Assembly: GCF_030534335.1 (NCBI RefSeq) | Contig: NZ_CP130565.1 | Location: 3,555,501 to 3,619,500, forward strand | Length of the DNA: 64,000 nt | Source: Marivirga harenae | GTDB lineage: Bacteria; Bacteroidota; Bacteroidia; Cytophagales; Cyclobacteriaceae | Reading direction: 5' to 3' | Shown here: piece after piece, positions 26,506 to 36,813 of the stretch | How positions within the stretch are numbered: position 1 is the first letter of the stretch | Layout: every line of letters starts with the position of its first letter | Position numbers and translations under genes: made by a program | Notes under the pieces: model-generated | Databases searched by the model: none | The model's input: only the letters and a program-made list of their open reading frames with translations | Told to the model about the DNA's origin: nothing

Positions 26506-27417
26506 TTATGCAGTTAAAAAAGCAGCCCCAAAAACTCCAGCACTATCACCTAATTTCGGTTTCACAATAGGTGTTTTCAAGTCTGGGTTAAATGTGAATT
26601 TTTGTACTGACTCAATTCCTTCATCATACAGATAAGGTATATTCCCAACGCCACCACCAATAATAATTACATCAGGGTCAATGACATTTACTATAACTGC
26701 TAAGCCTTTTCCAAAGAAATGAATTAATCGTTCATATGTTTTTTGTGCATATTCATCTTCTGATCGATCAGCCATAATATCCTTTAGCTTTTTATTCACT
26801 CCGGAATTTTTTTTATAAAATCTCTCCAAAGCTTTGCCAGCCAATATGGTTTCCACACATCCATGTTTTCCGCAATAGCAGTCCTCTCCATCTTCATCCA
26901 AAAATATATGGCCCCACTCACCTGCTATGCCATGCTTTCCATTCCAAACTTTCCCGTTTATAACCAATCCGCCTCCCACTCCAGAGCCCATAATAACACC
27001 AAAAACTACCTCTGCATTAGGAAATTTCTCTTTTACGATACCCATTTGTGTTTCTGCAACTGCAAAGCAGTTTGCATCATTAGCTATAAAAACAGGAATC
27101 CCTAAAAGTTCAATTAAATCTTTGTGAAGAGTTTGCTTATTAAGATTGGTGGAGTTGCTATTTTTTAACAACCCAGTTTCAGGATCTGTTGAACCTGGAG
27201 TGCCGATACCAATCGAATATGGTCTAAATCCTATTTCCTCTGCCATTTGGTCAACTAATAATCGGATCTTTTCTTTGATATGTTCATAGCCCTGTTCTGC
27301 TTCTGTAGCCACTCTCCTTCTCAGCAAAACATCAGGCTCTGCTTTAGATTTTAAAACTACTCCTTCAATTTTTGTACCTCCTAAATCAATACCCCAAAGT
27401 GCCTTCGACTGCGTCAT
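26506..27417 (-). CDS. ROK-family sugar kinase (glucokinase-like)
   Basis: 303 aa. GIDLGGTKIEGVVL is the ATP phosphate-binding motif; the ROK zinc site is WGHI plus CYCGKHGCVE. There is no N-terminal DNA-binding domain, so it is a kinase and not a repressor. The catalytic Asp lies in FIANDANCFAVAE. ROK kinases phosphorylate glucose, fructose, N-acetylglucosamine or N-acetylmannosamine; this length and sequence fit glucokinase or fructokinase best. It is followed by rpe after 35 nt and may supply sugar phosphates to the same central pathways. Confidence 0.88.
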   Translation of the reverse strand: MTQSKALWGIDLGGTKIEGVVLKSKAEPDVLLRRRVATEAEQGYEHIKEKIRLLVDQMAEEIGFRPYSIGIGTPGSTDPETGLLKNSNSTNLNKQTLHKDLIELLGIPVFIANDANCFAVAETQMGIVKEKFPNAEVVFGVIMGSGVGGGLVINGKVWNGKHGIAGEWGHIFLDEDGEDCYCGKHGCVETILAGKALERFYKKNSGVNKKLKDIMADRSEDEYAQKTYERLIHFFGKGLAVIVNVIDPDVIIIGGGVGNIPYLYDEGIESVQKFTFNPDLKTPIVKPKLGDSAGVFGAAFLTA

Positions 27418-27485
27418 TTCACCAAATTTTTGTTGAAATCTAATATGGGATTATAATCTAAATTTTGGAAGAGAATATGAAATAA

Positions 27486-27516
27486 AAAAGGCACGAAATC
27501 AAATTTCGCACCTTTT
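27486..27516 (-). terminator. Terminator of the 821-aa outer-membrane protein gene
   Basis: On the minus strand a 14-bp stem with two G-U pairs, a 3-nt loop and a terminal T run lies 25 nt past the stop of the gene ending at 27542. On the plus strand the same positions become A-C mismatches, so it works only for the minus strand. Confidence 0.75.
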
Positions 27517-27541
27517 AAAACTAAATTATAACCAAATTCTT

Positions 27542-30007
27542 CTAATACTCGTCTCCACCACCTTCGAATTCACCACCTTCTCTATTCCCTTCCTTTTTCT
27601 TTTTATTAGAATTAATTCTATAATCAAAAGAAAGTGTTACTGTCGTGGTTCTCCATTGAAATTCAGAATCATAAAAGAAATCTTCTCCGACTGTGGTTGT
27701 TCTCCATTTTCTAGAGTTTAATAAATCCCTCACATTAAGAGCTAAGGTTCCCTTATTATTCAAAACCTCTTTGCTAAAGCCTAAATCAACCATATAGAAT
27801 GCTTTTCGAGTTCCTTGTGTAGTTTGTTGGGGAGCTCTATAAAATGCACTTAATTGCATATTAAAATCATTACTGAACGACATTTGAGAAGTAGCTCTAC
27901 CTGATGCAGTAAAGGTTTCAGCAGAGAAAACTTGCTCGTTTACTACACCATAGGTTTCTGAATAAAAAACATTTAAGTTTCCATTCAATCTCCACCAATC
28001 ATTTAAATCATGAGAATAATTATTTTCTATCCCAATGGAATTGCGTTCTGCCAAATTCTGTGGCTGTGCATAAGTAATACCATCAATCACAGTGTTTATT
28101 CGTTCTGTTACTCCAGTAGTCCTTCTGTAGTACAATCCGCTGTATAGTGTAGCATCACTAAAATTATTCACTAAACCTACCTCATAGGAATCCGTGAATT
28201 CCGGGTTTAAGTTTGGATTCCCTATTCTTATATTTCTATCATCGTTAAAGTTTGAAAAAGGATTCAAAGACCTAAATCCCGGACGGTCAAACCGTCTGCT
28301 GTAGCTGGCTTGCAATGAATGTAATTTATTGAATTCATAAGTCATAAAAACGCTCGGGAACAAGTTTAAATAATCTCTTGCGTTTGTGGTATCGACAGGA
28401 GATTTTAAGCGTGTACTAATGTCTGTTAACTCTGCTCGCAAGCCTATTTGATACGTAAACTTATTAAGTTCACTATTATAAATTGCGTACAAAGCATGTA
28501 CATCTTCATTATAAATGAAATCGTTAGTAAAATCACTTAAAATACTATCTGCTTCTTGCCCTTCTACTTCTTGAGTAACCTCATATTCATTAGTAATAGT
28601 TCTTAAAGTACTTCTCCACCCTGCTTCGAATGACCTATTTTCACCAATTGGTTTAACGTAATTAGCTTGTAGTAGAATATTTTCGGAAAATTCATTGATC
28701 AATGACCTTTGCTGAATGCTGTCTACAAATTGATTTTGAGAAATTACAAACCTTTCATTTCTCAAATCTGAGTCTTCGGTTTCCGTATTGTTCCTGTACT
28801 GAATATCAGCTGTCAATTTATGTTCATCGTTACCACCAAAGGTTTTAGTGAAATTCAGCTCATATTCCAGAACCTCTTCATCTTCTTTTTCATCCTGAAT
28901 TCGAACAGAGCGCCTTACCAACTCACGAGTGCTGCGGTCAATTCCATCATAATCGTCATAAAAATTGTTACTTAAATTATTTTCATCTGAAATTCTATAC
29001 AAGAATGATCCAGTAACTGTTGTGCTCTCATCAAAACTATAATCTAAACCAAATCTAGCATTTTGTGATATCCCACTTCTTTCTCTTTGACGATCCACGT
29101 AAGTAGAATAGGTAGTATCTTCAGGAGTAAATTCTTGATCAATGTAACCACCGCCAAAATTTTCTCTGTAAGTTATTCCATAAGCTCCAAAGAGATTAAG
29201 GCTACCCTTTCTATAATTAAGATTACTATTTATTCCACCTATATATGGATATCCCAGATTAGTACTTACACTCCCATTAAAACCACCCTTCTTCTCTTTT
29301 TTCATAATGATATTGATAATCCCGGCATTGCCTTCTGCTTCATATCTTGCTGATGGATTTGTAATAACCTCAACCCTTTCAATCATGTCCGCTTGAATTT
29401 GTCTTAATGCGGAACCCCCACTAATTCCGACTAATCCGGAAGGTCGTCCATCGATTAAAATTCTAACATTTCCACTACCTCTGAGTGAAACATTTCCTTC
29501 AATATCAACGGTCACACTAGGGAGATTATCTAATAACGATTCTGCATTACTTCCAATATTACTAAGATCTTCTCCTACGTTAAAAACTCTTTTGTCCAAC
29601 TTCATTTCCATTTGCGGTCTTCTGGCCACAACCTCTACTTCTGAAAGTTGATTTACATCTTCACTTAGTTCAATAGTTCCAAAATCGATTGTACTTGTAT
29701 TTGCTACTAATTTTCTATTAATAGTCTGATAAGAAATAAACTGAATTCTTAGATTGTATTCTCCGCTTTCGACCTGAAACTGGAAAACACCAGATTCTGG
29801 AGTTACTGTTCCAGTAACAATCTCATCATTTGCATCCAAAACACTTACATTTGCATAAGCTAATGGCTCCTTAGTTTTAGCATCTACCAACTTTCCGCTC
29901 ACGCTTGTAGTCTGCGCCCAAGCTGAATGGGAACCTAAACTGATTAGAATTAGAATAAATAATTTAAGAGTATTATTTCTCACGTTTTGCATTTTTTTGC
30001 TTTTCAA
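27542..30007 (-). CDS. TonB-receptor-like outer-membrane beta-barrel protein
   Basis: 821 aa. The signal peptide ends near residue 31 (AWAQ); a second in-frame ATG five codons in is an alternative start. A carboxypeptidase-regulatory-like domain (about 34-120) is followed by a plug with LLDNLPSVTVDIEGNVSLRG and NIIMKKEKKGGF, and a long barrel with the features of the Bacteroidota OMP_b-brl_3 type. The C-terminal tail (about 800-821) is hydrophilic, rich in Lys, Gly and Glu, instead of ending in the usual aromatic residue. It has its own terminator. The ligand is unknown and no SusD is adjacent. Confidence 0.88.
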   Translation of the reverse strand: MKSKKMQNVRNNTLKLFILILISLGSHSAWAQTTSVSGKLVDAKTKEPLAYANVSVLDANDEIVTGTVTPESGVFQFQVESGEYNLRIQFISYQTINRKLVANTSTIDFGTIELSEDVNQLSEVEVVARRPQMEMKLDKRVFNVGEDLSNIGSNAESLLDNLPSVTVDIEGNVSLRGSGNVRILIDGRPSGLVGISGGSALRQIQADMIERVEVITNPSARYEAEGNAGIINIIMKKEKKGGFNGSVSTNLGYPYIGGINSNLNYRKGSLNLFGAYGITYRENFGGGYIDQEFTPEDTTYSTYVDRQRERSGISQNARFGLDYSFDESTTVTGSFLYRISDENNLSNNFYDDYDGIDRSTRELVRRSVRIQDEKEDEEVLEYELNFTKTFGGNDEHKLTADIQYRNNTETEDSDLRNERFVISQNQFVDSIQQRSLINEFSENILLQANYVKPIGENRSFEAGWRSTLRTITNEYEVTQEVEGQEADSILSDFTNDFIYNEDVHALYAIYNSELNKFTYQIGLRAELTDISTRLKSPVDTTNARDYLNLFPSVFMTYEFNKLHSLQASYSRRFDRPGFRSLNPFSNFNDDRNIRIGNPNLNPEFTDSYEVGLVNNFSDATLYSGLYYRRTTGVTERINTVIDGITYAQPQNLAERNSIGIENNYSHDLNDWWRLNGNLNVFYSETYGVVNEQVFSAETFTASGRATSQMSFSNDFNMQLSAFYRAPQQTTQGTRKAFYMVDLGFSKEVLNNKGTLALNVRDLLNSRKWRTTTVGEDFFYDSEFQWRTTTVTLSFDYRINSNKKKKEGNREGGEFEGGGDEY

Positions 30008-30162
30008 CCTTTATTTTAAGACAAAATTAGGTTCCAAATCTGAAGAAAATTTGAATTTCCCATAATCAGAACAAAATTTTAATGTTGATACAAGTATTTT
30101 TGATTGATTATTGTTTGAAGCTTTTAAACAAATAGGTGGAATAGAAATTTAAATGGTGATAA

Positions 30163-31416
30163 TCAGCTTTCTATGGTGATTTGGTGAAGCTGTTCCTTAT
30201 TGATATAATTAATTTTCAATCCACTCACCTTACAGATTTTTTGAATGATGGCTAAACCCAATCCTAAGGAAGAACTACTTTGATTTCCTTTTTTGAAACG
30301 TGCAAATAGCAATTCCGGCTTGTGACTTAATGGTTTACCTGAATTCTCAATAATCAATTGATTTTTTTCTAGATAAATCTTAATAAACCCATTTTCAACT
30401 AAATTGTGCTTTATTGCATTATTTAACAGATTGGTTACAAGGATTTCGAGCAGCACAGGATGAATATTCCACCGCACATCTTCATCAATCTTTTTACTAA
30501 AATTGATCCCCTTTAGATAGATCAATTCCTCGTACTCGTCAATAAAGTCTTCCAAAGTGATACTGACCTCAACACTTTCCTTCTGTTCGAATTCTTGATT
30601 GTCAATTTTTGCTAGAAGTGTTAAAGTATTTCCCAGTTTAGATAAATTAGTTAAACTCTTTGATGCCTCTAACACTAATTTCTTTTGTTCTTGATCCAAG
30701 TTACCTTCTTGAAGGAGTTCAAGTTTTCCCTTAGCAATACTTATAGGAGTCTGTATTTCATGACTGGCATTTTCTGTAAACTCCTTTAGTGATTGATAAT
30801 CTGCCATCACTTTCTGTGACATTTGATCAATAAATTCATTTAGTCTCTTAAACTCCTTAGTATCCGTACTAGGTAATATAAATGATTCGTTTTCTTTAAT
30901 GTCAAATTTCTTAATTGCGGAAAGTGTAGCTTCAAAAGGTTTCAGCAGTCGTCTAGACAGTAACCAGCTTCCCAGCAAAACTACTGTCAGCAAAAGGATA
31001 TAGGTTTTTACTAAGGATTCTACTATCCCATCAACGATATCATCTTGCTCAATAATAATATCATACAGAATGATTTTGTAAAACCGCCCTTCAATTTTCT
31101 TACCAACTTCTAATTTATTGTGTTGTTCTGGCCTTTCTAAGGTACTGTGGTGAACTATGGTGTCTGAAAAAATGACATTATTTATTGCAATAGAATCTTC
31201 CTGAGGCAAAATGATGACCTTATCGCGTATTATATCTTTGGTAGGTTGTCTTCTTTCAATATATTTTTCTGTAGAACTCAGTCGCTCTTGCAAAAACCAA
31301 CGCTCTTCTTTCTTAACTTCATTAGATATAATTTGAATAGTCACTATACCCCCTATCACAAAAACAATAAATGATAGTCCAAGAAATATTAATACTATTT
31401 TGGTGATTAGTCGCAT
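30163..31416 (-). CDS. Two-component sensor histidine kinase
   Basis: 417 aa from the ATG at 31416, one base after the response-regulator stop; an earlier in-frame ATG at 31449 is less likely because it lies inside that gene. Membrane segments at about 5-27 and 140-162 enclose a periplasmic sensor of about 110 residues. A HAMP-like linker, the H-box ENASHEIQTPI (His219), N-box (LVTNLLNNAIKHN) and G2 box (SLGLGLAII) follow. Its partner is the OmpR-type regulator immediately upstream. The arrangement resembles the BasS/QseC class of sensors. Confidence 0.92.
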   Translation of the reverse strand: MRLITKIVLIFLGLSFIVFVIGGIVTIQIISNEVKKEERWFLQERLSSTEKYIERRQPTKDIIRDKVIILPQEDSIAINNVIFSDTIVHHSTLERPEQHNKLEVGKKIEGRFYKIILYDIIIEQDDIVDGIVESLVKTYILLLTVVLLGSWLLSRRLLKPFEATLSAIKKFDIKENESFILPSTDTKEFKRLNEFIDQMSQKVMADYQSLKEFTENASHEIQTPISIAKGKLELLQEGNLDQEQKKLVLEASKSLTNLSKLGNTLTLLAKIDNQEFEQKESVEVSITLEDFIDEYEELIYLKGINFSKKIDEDVRWNIHPVLLEILVTNLLNNAIKHNLVENGFIKIYLEKNQLIIENSGKPLSHKPELLFARFKKGNQSSSSLGLGLAIIQKICKVSGLKINYINKEQLHQITIES

Positions 31417-31417
31417 T

Positions 31418-32095
31418 TTATAAAGTTCTAAGCTTATAACCCATCCCATAAACTGTTTCCAGTATATCTGTCCCTGTAGCTTTCTGAATTTTTTTTCTTA
31501 AATTTTTTATATGCTGATAAACAAAGTCAAAAGAATCGCTTTGGTCAATAAAATCACCCCAAAGATGTTCCGCAATGTTTTGCTTAGTGAGCACTCTTTT
31601 TGAATTATTGGCAAAGAACAAAAGCATCTCGTATTCTTTTTTTGTTAAGTCAAGTTTTTGGTCTTCTACACTGACCTCCTTCTTTCCCGTGTCAATAAAT
31701 ATCTTACCAAGCTCAATCATGTTACTGCTTTCTTGCTTTCGAGTTCGGTAGATGGCCTTCAAACGTGAAGCTAACTCCAATAAATGGAATGGCTTACCTA
31801 AGTAATCATCCGCCCCCGCATCAAGGCCTCTTACTTTATCGTCAATGGAGTTTTTAGCTGACAGGATTAATGTTCCAATACTTTTCCGGTCTGCTCTTAT
31901 TGAATATAATAGATCCATACCATTTCCATCGGGTAGCATTAAATCGATAATGACAATATCGTATTCATAAGCGGCCAATTTATCAGTAGCTGTAAAAAAA
32001 TCTGGCGCAACACTAGTTTGAAAACCTTCATTTTTAAGGTATTCTTGGATATTTTTAGCCAATTCTAGTTGATCTTCAACAATTAAAACCTTCAT
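31418..32095 (-). CDS. OmpR/PhoB-type response regulator
   Basis: 225 aa. The receiver has the acidic pair in VEDQ, phosphoacceptor Asp51 in IIDLMLPDGNG and Lys in GKPF. The C-terminal winged helix has KKEYEMLLFFANNSKRVLT and the recognition region DFVYQHIKNLRKKI. It pairs with the kinase that starts one base after its stop. The pair is divergent from the large hybrid kinase, with 197 bp between, so it might also act there. Target genes are not evident. Confidence 0.93.
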   Translation of the reverse strand: MKVLIVEDQLELAKNIQEYLKNEGFQTSVAPDFFTATDKLAAYEYDIVIIDLMLPDGNGMDLLYSIRADRKSIGTLILSAKNSIDDKVRGLDAGADDYLGKPFHLLELASRLKAIYRTRKQESSNMIELGKIFIDTGKKEVSVEDQKLDLTKKEYEMLLFFANNSKRVLTKQNIAEHLWGDFIDQSDSFDFVYQHIKNLRKKIQKATGTDILETVYGMGYKLRTL

Positions 32096-32292
32096 AAGTT
32101 AAATGGTAGCAATTAAATGCTATTTAAACCCAATATAAAAACATATTTTCTGGAAATTTCAAAAGTACTGTTCAATTCTGAAGTAAATCTGAAGATATTT
32201 AAGAAACAGTTTTTATATACACTTGCAGTCAATGAAAATTAATGCCTGAAACAATTGACTAATTAAAAATAAAGTATGAATTTAAGGACAGA

Positions 32293-35200
32293 ATGGGGGA
32301 AATGGAAAATCAAAATCAATCTATTGCTAGTGAATTAAAAGATAGTAACCAAAGATTATTAGAAGCACAGCAATTAGCAAAAATTGGCAGTTGGGAAATC
32401 AATGTAGATTCTGGGATGATACAGTGGTCTCCGGTTGTATATGATATCTTTGAATGTACGCCCGACTCTTACAAACCAACCCTTAGCTCTTATAAAAAGT
32501 TTGTGCATCCTGATGATGAAGAAAAAGTAACTAAAGAAGATATACATGCATTTAAAACTGGTTATTTTAATCTGATCCATCGAGTAATTACTAAAAAAGG
32601 AAATGTTAAATATGTCCATCAGATTGCCTCACAAATAAAAAAGGGGAAGGGAATTATTTTCAGAGGCACAATTCAAGATGTTACTCAACTTAAAGAAACT
32701 GAACAAGCCTTATCAATAGAAAAGAAGAGATTAGATATAATCATTTCTAGCAGCAACCTCGGCACTTATGACTGGGATAAGAAAAAAGGGCTATACTTCT
32801 ACAATGAGTACTATGCCAATATCTTAGGTTATACTAAAGATGAACTTACAACTTTAAGATTAGAGGAATGGATACAATCCGTTCATCCTGATGACCTAGC
32901 TGAGATGCGGAATTACTTGATAGCCCGTCAAGGTCAAGCCGTTATCAAATATGAATTTGAGGTTCGCTTAAGACACAAACTTGGTCATTGGGTTTGGGTT
33001 TTAAATAACGGTCAAGTAGAGAACTTATCTGACAATTTAGTACCCTCTGAGCATTCTGGAATCATTATCGACATTTCAGAAAGAAAAATGGCTCAAATAG
33101 AGTTAGACAGAACTAAAGCTCTCTTGCAACAAACAAATGAAATTACCAAAACCGGTGGTTGGAGTTGGAATCTAAAGACTGGTAAAATCGATTGGACGCA
33201 GAATACCAGAAGTATTTGTGAAGTTGGAGAAAATTACCAACCTAATTACGAAGAAATTTTCAATTTTCTTTACGATAAAAGTAAAATCCCCTATTTAAAA
33301 TCTAAAATTGAAGCAAGTTTTGAGCTTAGAGAAAAGTTTGAAATTGAAACGCAATTACTGTCAGGTAAAGGCAGGAAGTTTTGGGTCAAAATCATAGGCA
33401 TTCCGGAAATACAACAAAATACACTTCATAGACTTTACGGAACCGTACAAAACATTGAGGAACAAAAGCATAATGAATTTCAGCTCAATGAAAAAACTAA
33501 ACAGTACAATGAACTGGTAGAAAATATTCCCATCGGGGTTTATAAATTAAATAGAAAAGGAGAATTAAATTACATGAGTCCTCCTTTCAAAAACATTATT
33601 GGCATTGGTAATAGAGAAATTGACACTGATGAGTTTGCAACGGAAATTGTCCATCCTGATGATTTGGAATACTTCTTAAAAGCAAACAACGATGCACTCG
33701 AAAATTATCAATATTTTAATTTAGAATTCAGAATTATTGCAAAGGGTAAAACCAAATGGGTCAAAGCAACATCACAGCCCAATCAAGATTTGGAAGGAAA
33801 TTGGTATTGGTTCGGTACACTTTCCGATATTACTTTTCGAAAAAGTACCGAAATAAAAATCCAAGAAAATGAAAAGCAGTTGCAAAATATCATCAGTTCG
33901 ATGACAGAAGCATTGCTTTTCTACGATAAAGACGGAATTATTAGGTCGATGAATGATAGCGCAGCTCAAATCTTAGACCTTCAGAAATCTGATGTGGTGG
34001 GGAACAGCCTCAGCAAAACTATTATTAAATTATTAGATGAAAATGGAAATGAATTAAAGTCGGAAGGGCATCCGGTAGGGATCGCTTTGAAAGAAAAAAA
34101 GTCTTTTAATGATATTAGGGTTCAATTATTTAATATTCGAACAAAAAAAACAATTTGGATTGCTGCTAACATCAAAATAGTCGATGAGGTAGATACTTAT
34201 TGGGCTTTGGTCACTTTTAATGATATCACAGACCGAGTTAAGTCAGAAAAGCAATTGCTTGAGGCTAAAAAACTGGCTGAATCTGCTAATAAAGCAAAAT
34301 CTACCTTCTTGGCTAATATGAGTCATGAGATTAGAACTCCATTGAATGGCGTCATTGGTTTTTCAGATTTATTAAGAAACACCAACCTCAACAAATTACA
34401 GGCTGATTACACCAAGCATATTTATAATTCAGCTCATTCTCTATTGGGAATCATTAATGATATTTTGGATTTTTCAAAAATTGAGGCCGGCAAATTGAGC
34501 TTGCAGTATGAAGAAATCAACGGGTTGAAATTAGTTGAGTCCGCTGCCGCCTTTATCACTTATCAAAGCTCGCAGAAGAATATCGAATTAGTCATTGATT
34601 ACCAAACTGAAGTGCCACACTTTTTTCAAGCCGATGAACTTAGACTAAGACAAATCCTAATTAATTTGTTGGGGAATGCTATTAAGTTTACTGAAAAAGG
34701 TACAATTTTATTAAGAGTTGGTATGAAGAACAAATCCAATCATTTGCGTTTTGAAGTAATTGATACAGGTATTGGCATCAATAAAGAACAGCAAAAGAAC
34801 ATCTTTAGTGCATTTGAACAAGCAGATGTATCCACTACGAGAAAATTTGGAGGATCTGGCTTGGGGCTTACTATTTCCAATAAATTATTAAAAATGATGG
34901 GCAGTAAGCTGAAATTGAAAAGTGAACCCAAGCAGGGAAGTAATTTCTTTTTTGACATTAGATTAACTGAAAAAGATGTTAGTAAAAAAAGGTGGACCGA
35001 TAAAGTAGAATTCAAAAATATTCAAAAAGTTCTGTTGGTCGATGATAACTTATTTCTTAGTAAATCTTTAAGAGACTTTCTCCAAATGTTTGGTTTGGAT
35101 GTCTTGGTCAAATCATCAGCAATTGAAGCGCATAAAACAATTGTACAAAAACAGAACTTAGATCTTCTAATCATTGATGAGGAAATGGATAATATCGATG

Positions 35201-36210
35201 GTATTGAGCTCCTAACAATGCTTAAAGAAAAGAAAATGATAGATACTACTCCAATAATCATTCTTCATAAACATATAGATAGCAAGATTTTTATTTCACA
35301 ATATATTGATGATGACAACATCTACAAAGTACCCAAGCCGGTTGTTAATAGCGAATTAATAGAAGCTATCCAAAACATTGAAAAAGGTATAGAAGGGCCA
35401 GAAAGCCCTGAACCTAAGAGTATAGAAAAAAATATTCTAGAAGAAAGTATGCAGCTCAAGAAGATCCTTGTTGCGGAAGATAATGAAGTAAATAAGTTCC
35501 TGATAACTCGCATATTAGAGAACGTATTGCCACAAAGTGAATTAATTCATGCCGAAAATGGGGAAATTGCTGTAGATCGATATAAAAAAGATAAACCCGA
35601 TTTAATCTTAATGGATATTCAAATGCCAGTTATGAGCGGAATAGAAGCAACAGAAATTATACGTGCTTACGAAAAGTCTGGAGAAAGGACCCCTATCATT
35701 GCCCTTTCGGCAGGGGTATTGAAGGAAGAAAAAGAAAATGCTTTAAAAGCTGGGATTGATGATTTTCTTGAAAAGCCTTTGATTCAAGAGGATTTAATTA
35801 ATGCGTTGAAAAAATTGAAATTTGAGGGTAAAATAAATGAAATTAGGAAAATTGATGGTGAAAATAATATTCAAAAATTCAATAAAAATGACTTACTCAA
35901 AAGGTTAAATCACAATGAGGAGCATTATGTGAGTTTCATTAATTTAGCAGTACAAAATTTACAAACATTTGAAAGGCAAATTAATGAAACCATAGAAATT
36001 GAAAATATACTAGCTCTTCGGACTGTTTTGCATAAATTAAAAGGTACAGCCTTAGCAGCATGTTTCGAAAATCTGGCATTGCTGATTGACCAATTCGATA
36101 GACCTAGTTTTTATAATCAGCAGGTAACTCAATACATGAAGTCTAAAATTTTGCCTGAACTGAATAAGGTGATTGATATTTTAAATCATGAAGTAAATCA
36201 AGGTAAATAA
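32293..36210 (+). CDS. Large hybrid histidine kinase: PAS repeats, HisKA, ATPase, two receivers, Hpt
   Basis: 1305 aa and without a membrane segment, so it is a cytoplasmic sensor. Five PAS-like repeats span about 15-650; several carry the PAC end (for example GTIQDVTQLKETE, GTVQNIEEQ). The H-box is ANMSHEIRTPLNG (His678), followed by an ATPase with NLLGNAIKFT and GSGLGLTIS. Receiver 1 has Asp962 in IIDEEMD, receiver 2 has Asp1108 in LMDIQMP, and a C-terminal Hpt domain has His1247 in VLHKLKGTA. All four phosphotransfer sites are intact, so it can run a full phosphorelay alone. No output domain exists; the signal must leave through a separate regulator, possibly the OmpR-type protein next door. 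Confidence 0.93.
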   Translation: MGEMENQNQSIASELKDSNQRLLEAQQLAKIGSWEINVDSGMIQWSPVVYDIFECTPDSYKPTLSSYKKFVHPDDEEKVTKEDIHAFKTGYFNLIHRVITKKGNVKYVHQIASQIKKGKGIIFRGTIQDVTQLKETEQALSIEKKRLDIIISSSNLGTYDWDKKKGLYFYNEYYANILGYTKDELTTLRLEEWIQSVHPDDLAEMRNYLIARQGQAVIKYEFEVRLRHKLGHWVWVLNNGQVENLSDNLVPSEHSGIIIDISERKMAQIELDRTKALLQQTNEITKTGGWSWNLKTGKIDWTQNTRSICEVGENYQPNYEEIFNFLYDKSKIPYLKSKIEASFELREKFEIETQLLSGKGRKFWVKIIGIPEIQQNTLHRLYGTVQNIEEQKHNEFQLNEKTKQYNELVENIPIGVYKLNRKGELNYMSPPFKNIIGIGNREIDTDEFATEIVHPDDLEYFLKANNDALENYQYFNLEFRIIAKGKTKWVKATSQPNQDLEGNWYWFGTLSDITFRKSTEIKIQENEKQLQNIISSMTEALLFYDKDGIIRSMNDSAAQILDLQKSDVVGNSLSKTIIKLLDENGNELKSEGHPVGIALKEKKSFNDIRVQLFNIRTKKTIWIAANIKIVDEVDTYWALVTFNDITDRVKSEKQLLEAKKLAESANKAKSTFLANMSHEIRTPLNGVIGFSDLLRNTNLNKLQADYTKHIYNSAHSLLGIINDILDFSKIEAGKLSLQYEEINGLKLVESAAAFITYQSSQKNIELVIDYQTEVPHFFQADELRLRQILINLLGNAIKFTEKGTILLRVGMKNKSNHLRFEVIDTGIGINKEQQKNIFSAFEQADVSTTRKFGGSGLGLTISNKLLKMMGSKLKLKSEPKQGSNFFFDIRLTEKDVSKKRWTDKVEFKNIQKVLLVDDNLFLSKSLRDFLQMFGLDVLVKSSAIEAHKTIVQKQNLDLLIIDEEMDNIDGIELLTMLKEKKMIDTTPIIILHKHIDSKIFISQYIDDDNIYKVPKPVVNSELIEAIQNIEKGIEGPESPEPKSIEKNILEESMQLKKILVAEDNEVNKFLITRILENVLPQSELIHAENGEIAVDRYKKDKPDLILMDIQMPVMSGIEATEIIRAYEKSGERTPIIALSAGVLKEEKENALKAGIDDFLEKPLIQEDLINALKKLKFEGKINEIRKIDGENNIQKFNKNDLLKRLNHNEEHYVSFINLAVQNLQTFERQINETIEIENILALRTVLHKLKGTALAACFENLALLIDQFDRPSFYNQQVTQYMKSKILPELNKVIDILNHEVNQGK

Positions 36211-36213
36211 GCT

Positions 36214-36813
36214 GCAATTCTTGATGTAAACGAAACTATATTGAAGTGAGATATAATCCAGTCTGCTATTCATTATATTTTTCAAAACGAAGTTCCTTTT
36301 AGTATGTGGTTATCAACTTTTTTAGTTATTTCAATGGTAGAACCAATTGGTAATAGTTAACATAGGTTTTGTGAAATCGCATAAGCTACTTAAAAATGAC
36401 TGTCCCAAAAAATGGGAGTTCCCTTTAAGAATGAATAGATAACTTCTAAACTTATATCACTGATCCAGCTACCTGCTAATCTTACACTTGAAACTGGACT
36501 TTGCATCCGCAAAACAAAAGGATCTAATCAATTCTTATAGGATCAGATGACCTGCTCTGGATTAAAGAAATATTTTAATGATCTTTTTACTTTTAAGCTA
36601 CAAGCTAATACTTATCATCATGTTTTAAATGAAATGAATTTTAAAGTTGAAGGTACTCTGAGGATAACTTCTCACCCATGGAATATTGCAGGCGTAGAAG
36701 CAGTTGGAATACATACTGCTTTTATTGAAAGAAAGGGACAAATTTATTATCCATTAATGGATACAGAAGATATTCAAGTAAATGATTTAACAGTCCTGGC
36801 TGAGAATCTTTAA
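36214..36813 (+). pseudogene. Decayed haloacid-dehalogenase-type (HAD) hydrolase gene
   Basis: One reading frame from 36214 to 36813 reads as a haloacid dehalogenase type II throughout: ILDVNETIL (catalytic D-x-x-x-T motif) near 36217, NEVPFSMWLSTFLVISMVEP, then KLISLIQLPA, SGLKKYFNDLF and the late motif ITSHPWNIAGVEAVG. The frame is broken by seven stop codons (36247, 36358, 36382, 36391, 36397, 36436, 36538), yet no frameshift is needed to follow it. The last 88 codons after 36547 are still open but hold only the C-terminal third, so they should not be called a gene. It begins directly after the hybrid-kinase stop. Confidence 0.8.

Noticed and set aside
23445-30007. Polysaccharide utilisation locus around the two TonB-type proteins
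   Set aside because: Neither has a SusD gene beside it, and there is no glycoside hydrolase between them.
36547-36813. 88-aa open frame as a small gene
   Set aside because: It matches only the C-terminal third of haloacid dehalogenases, and the rest of the protein can be read upstream in the same frame through stop codons, so it is part of a pseudogene.
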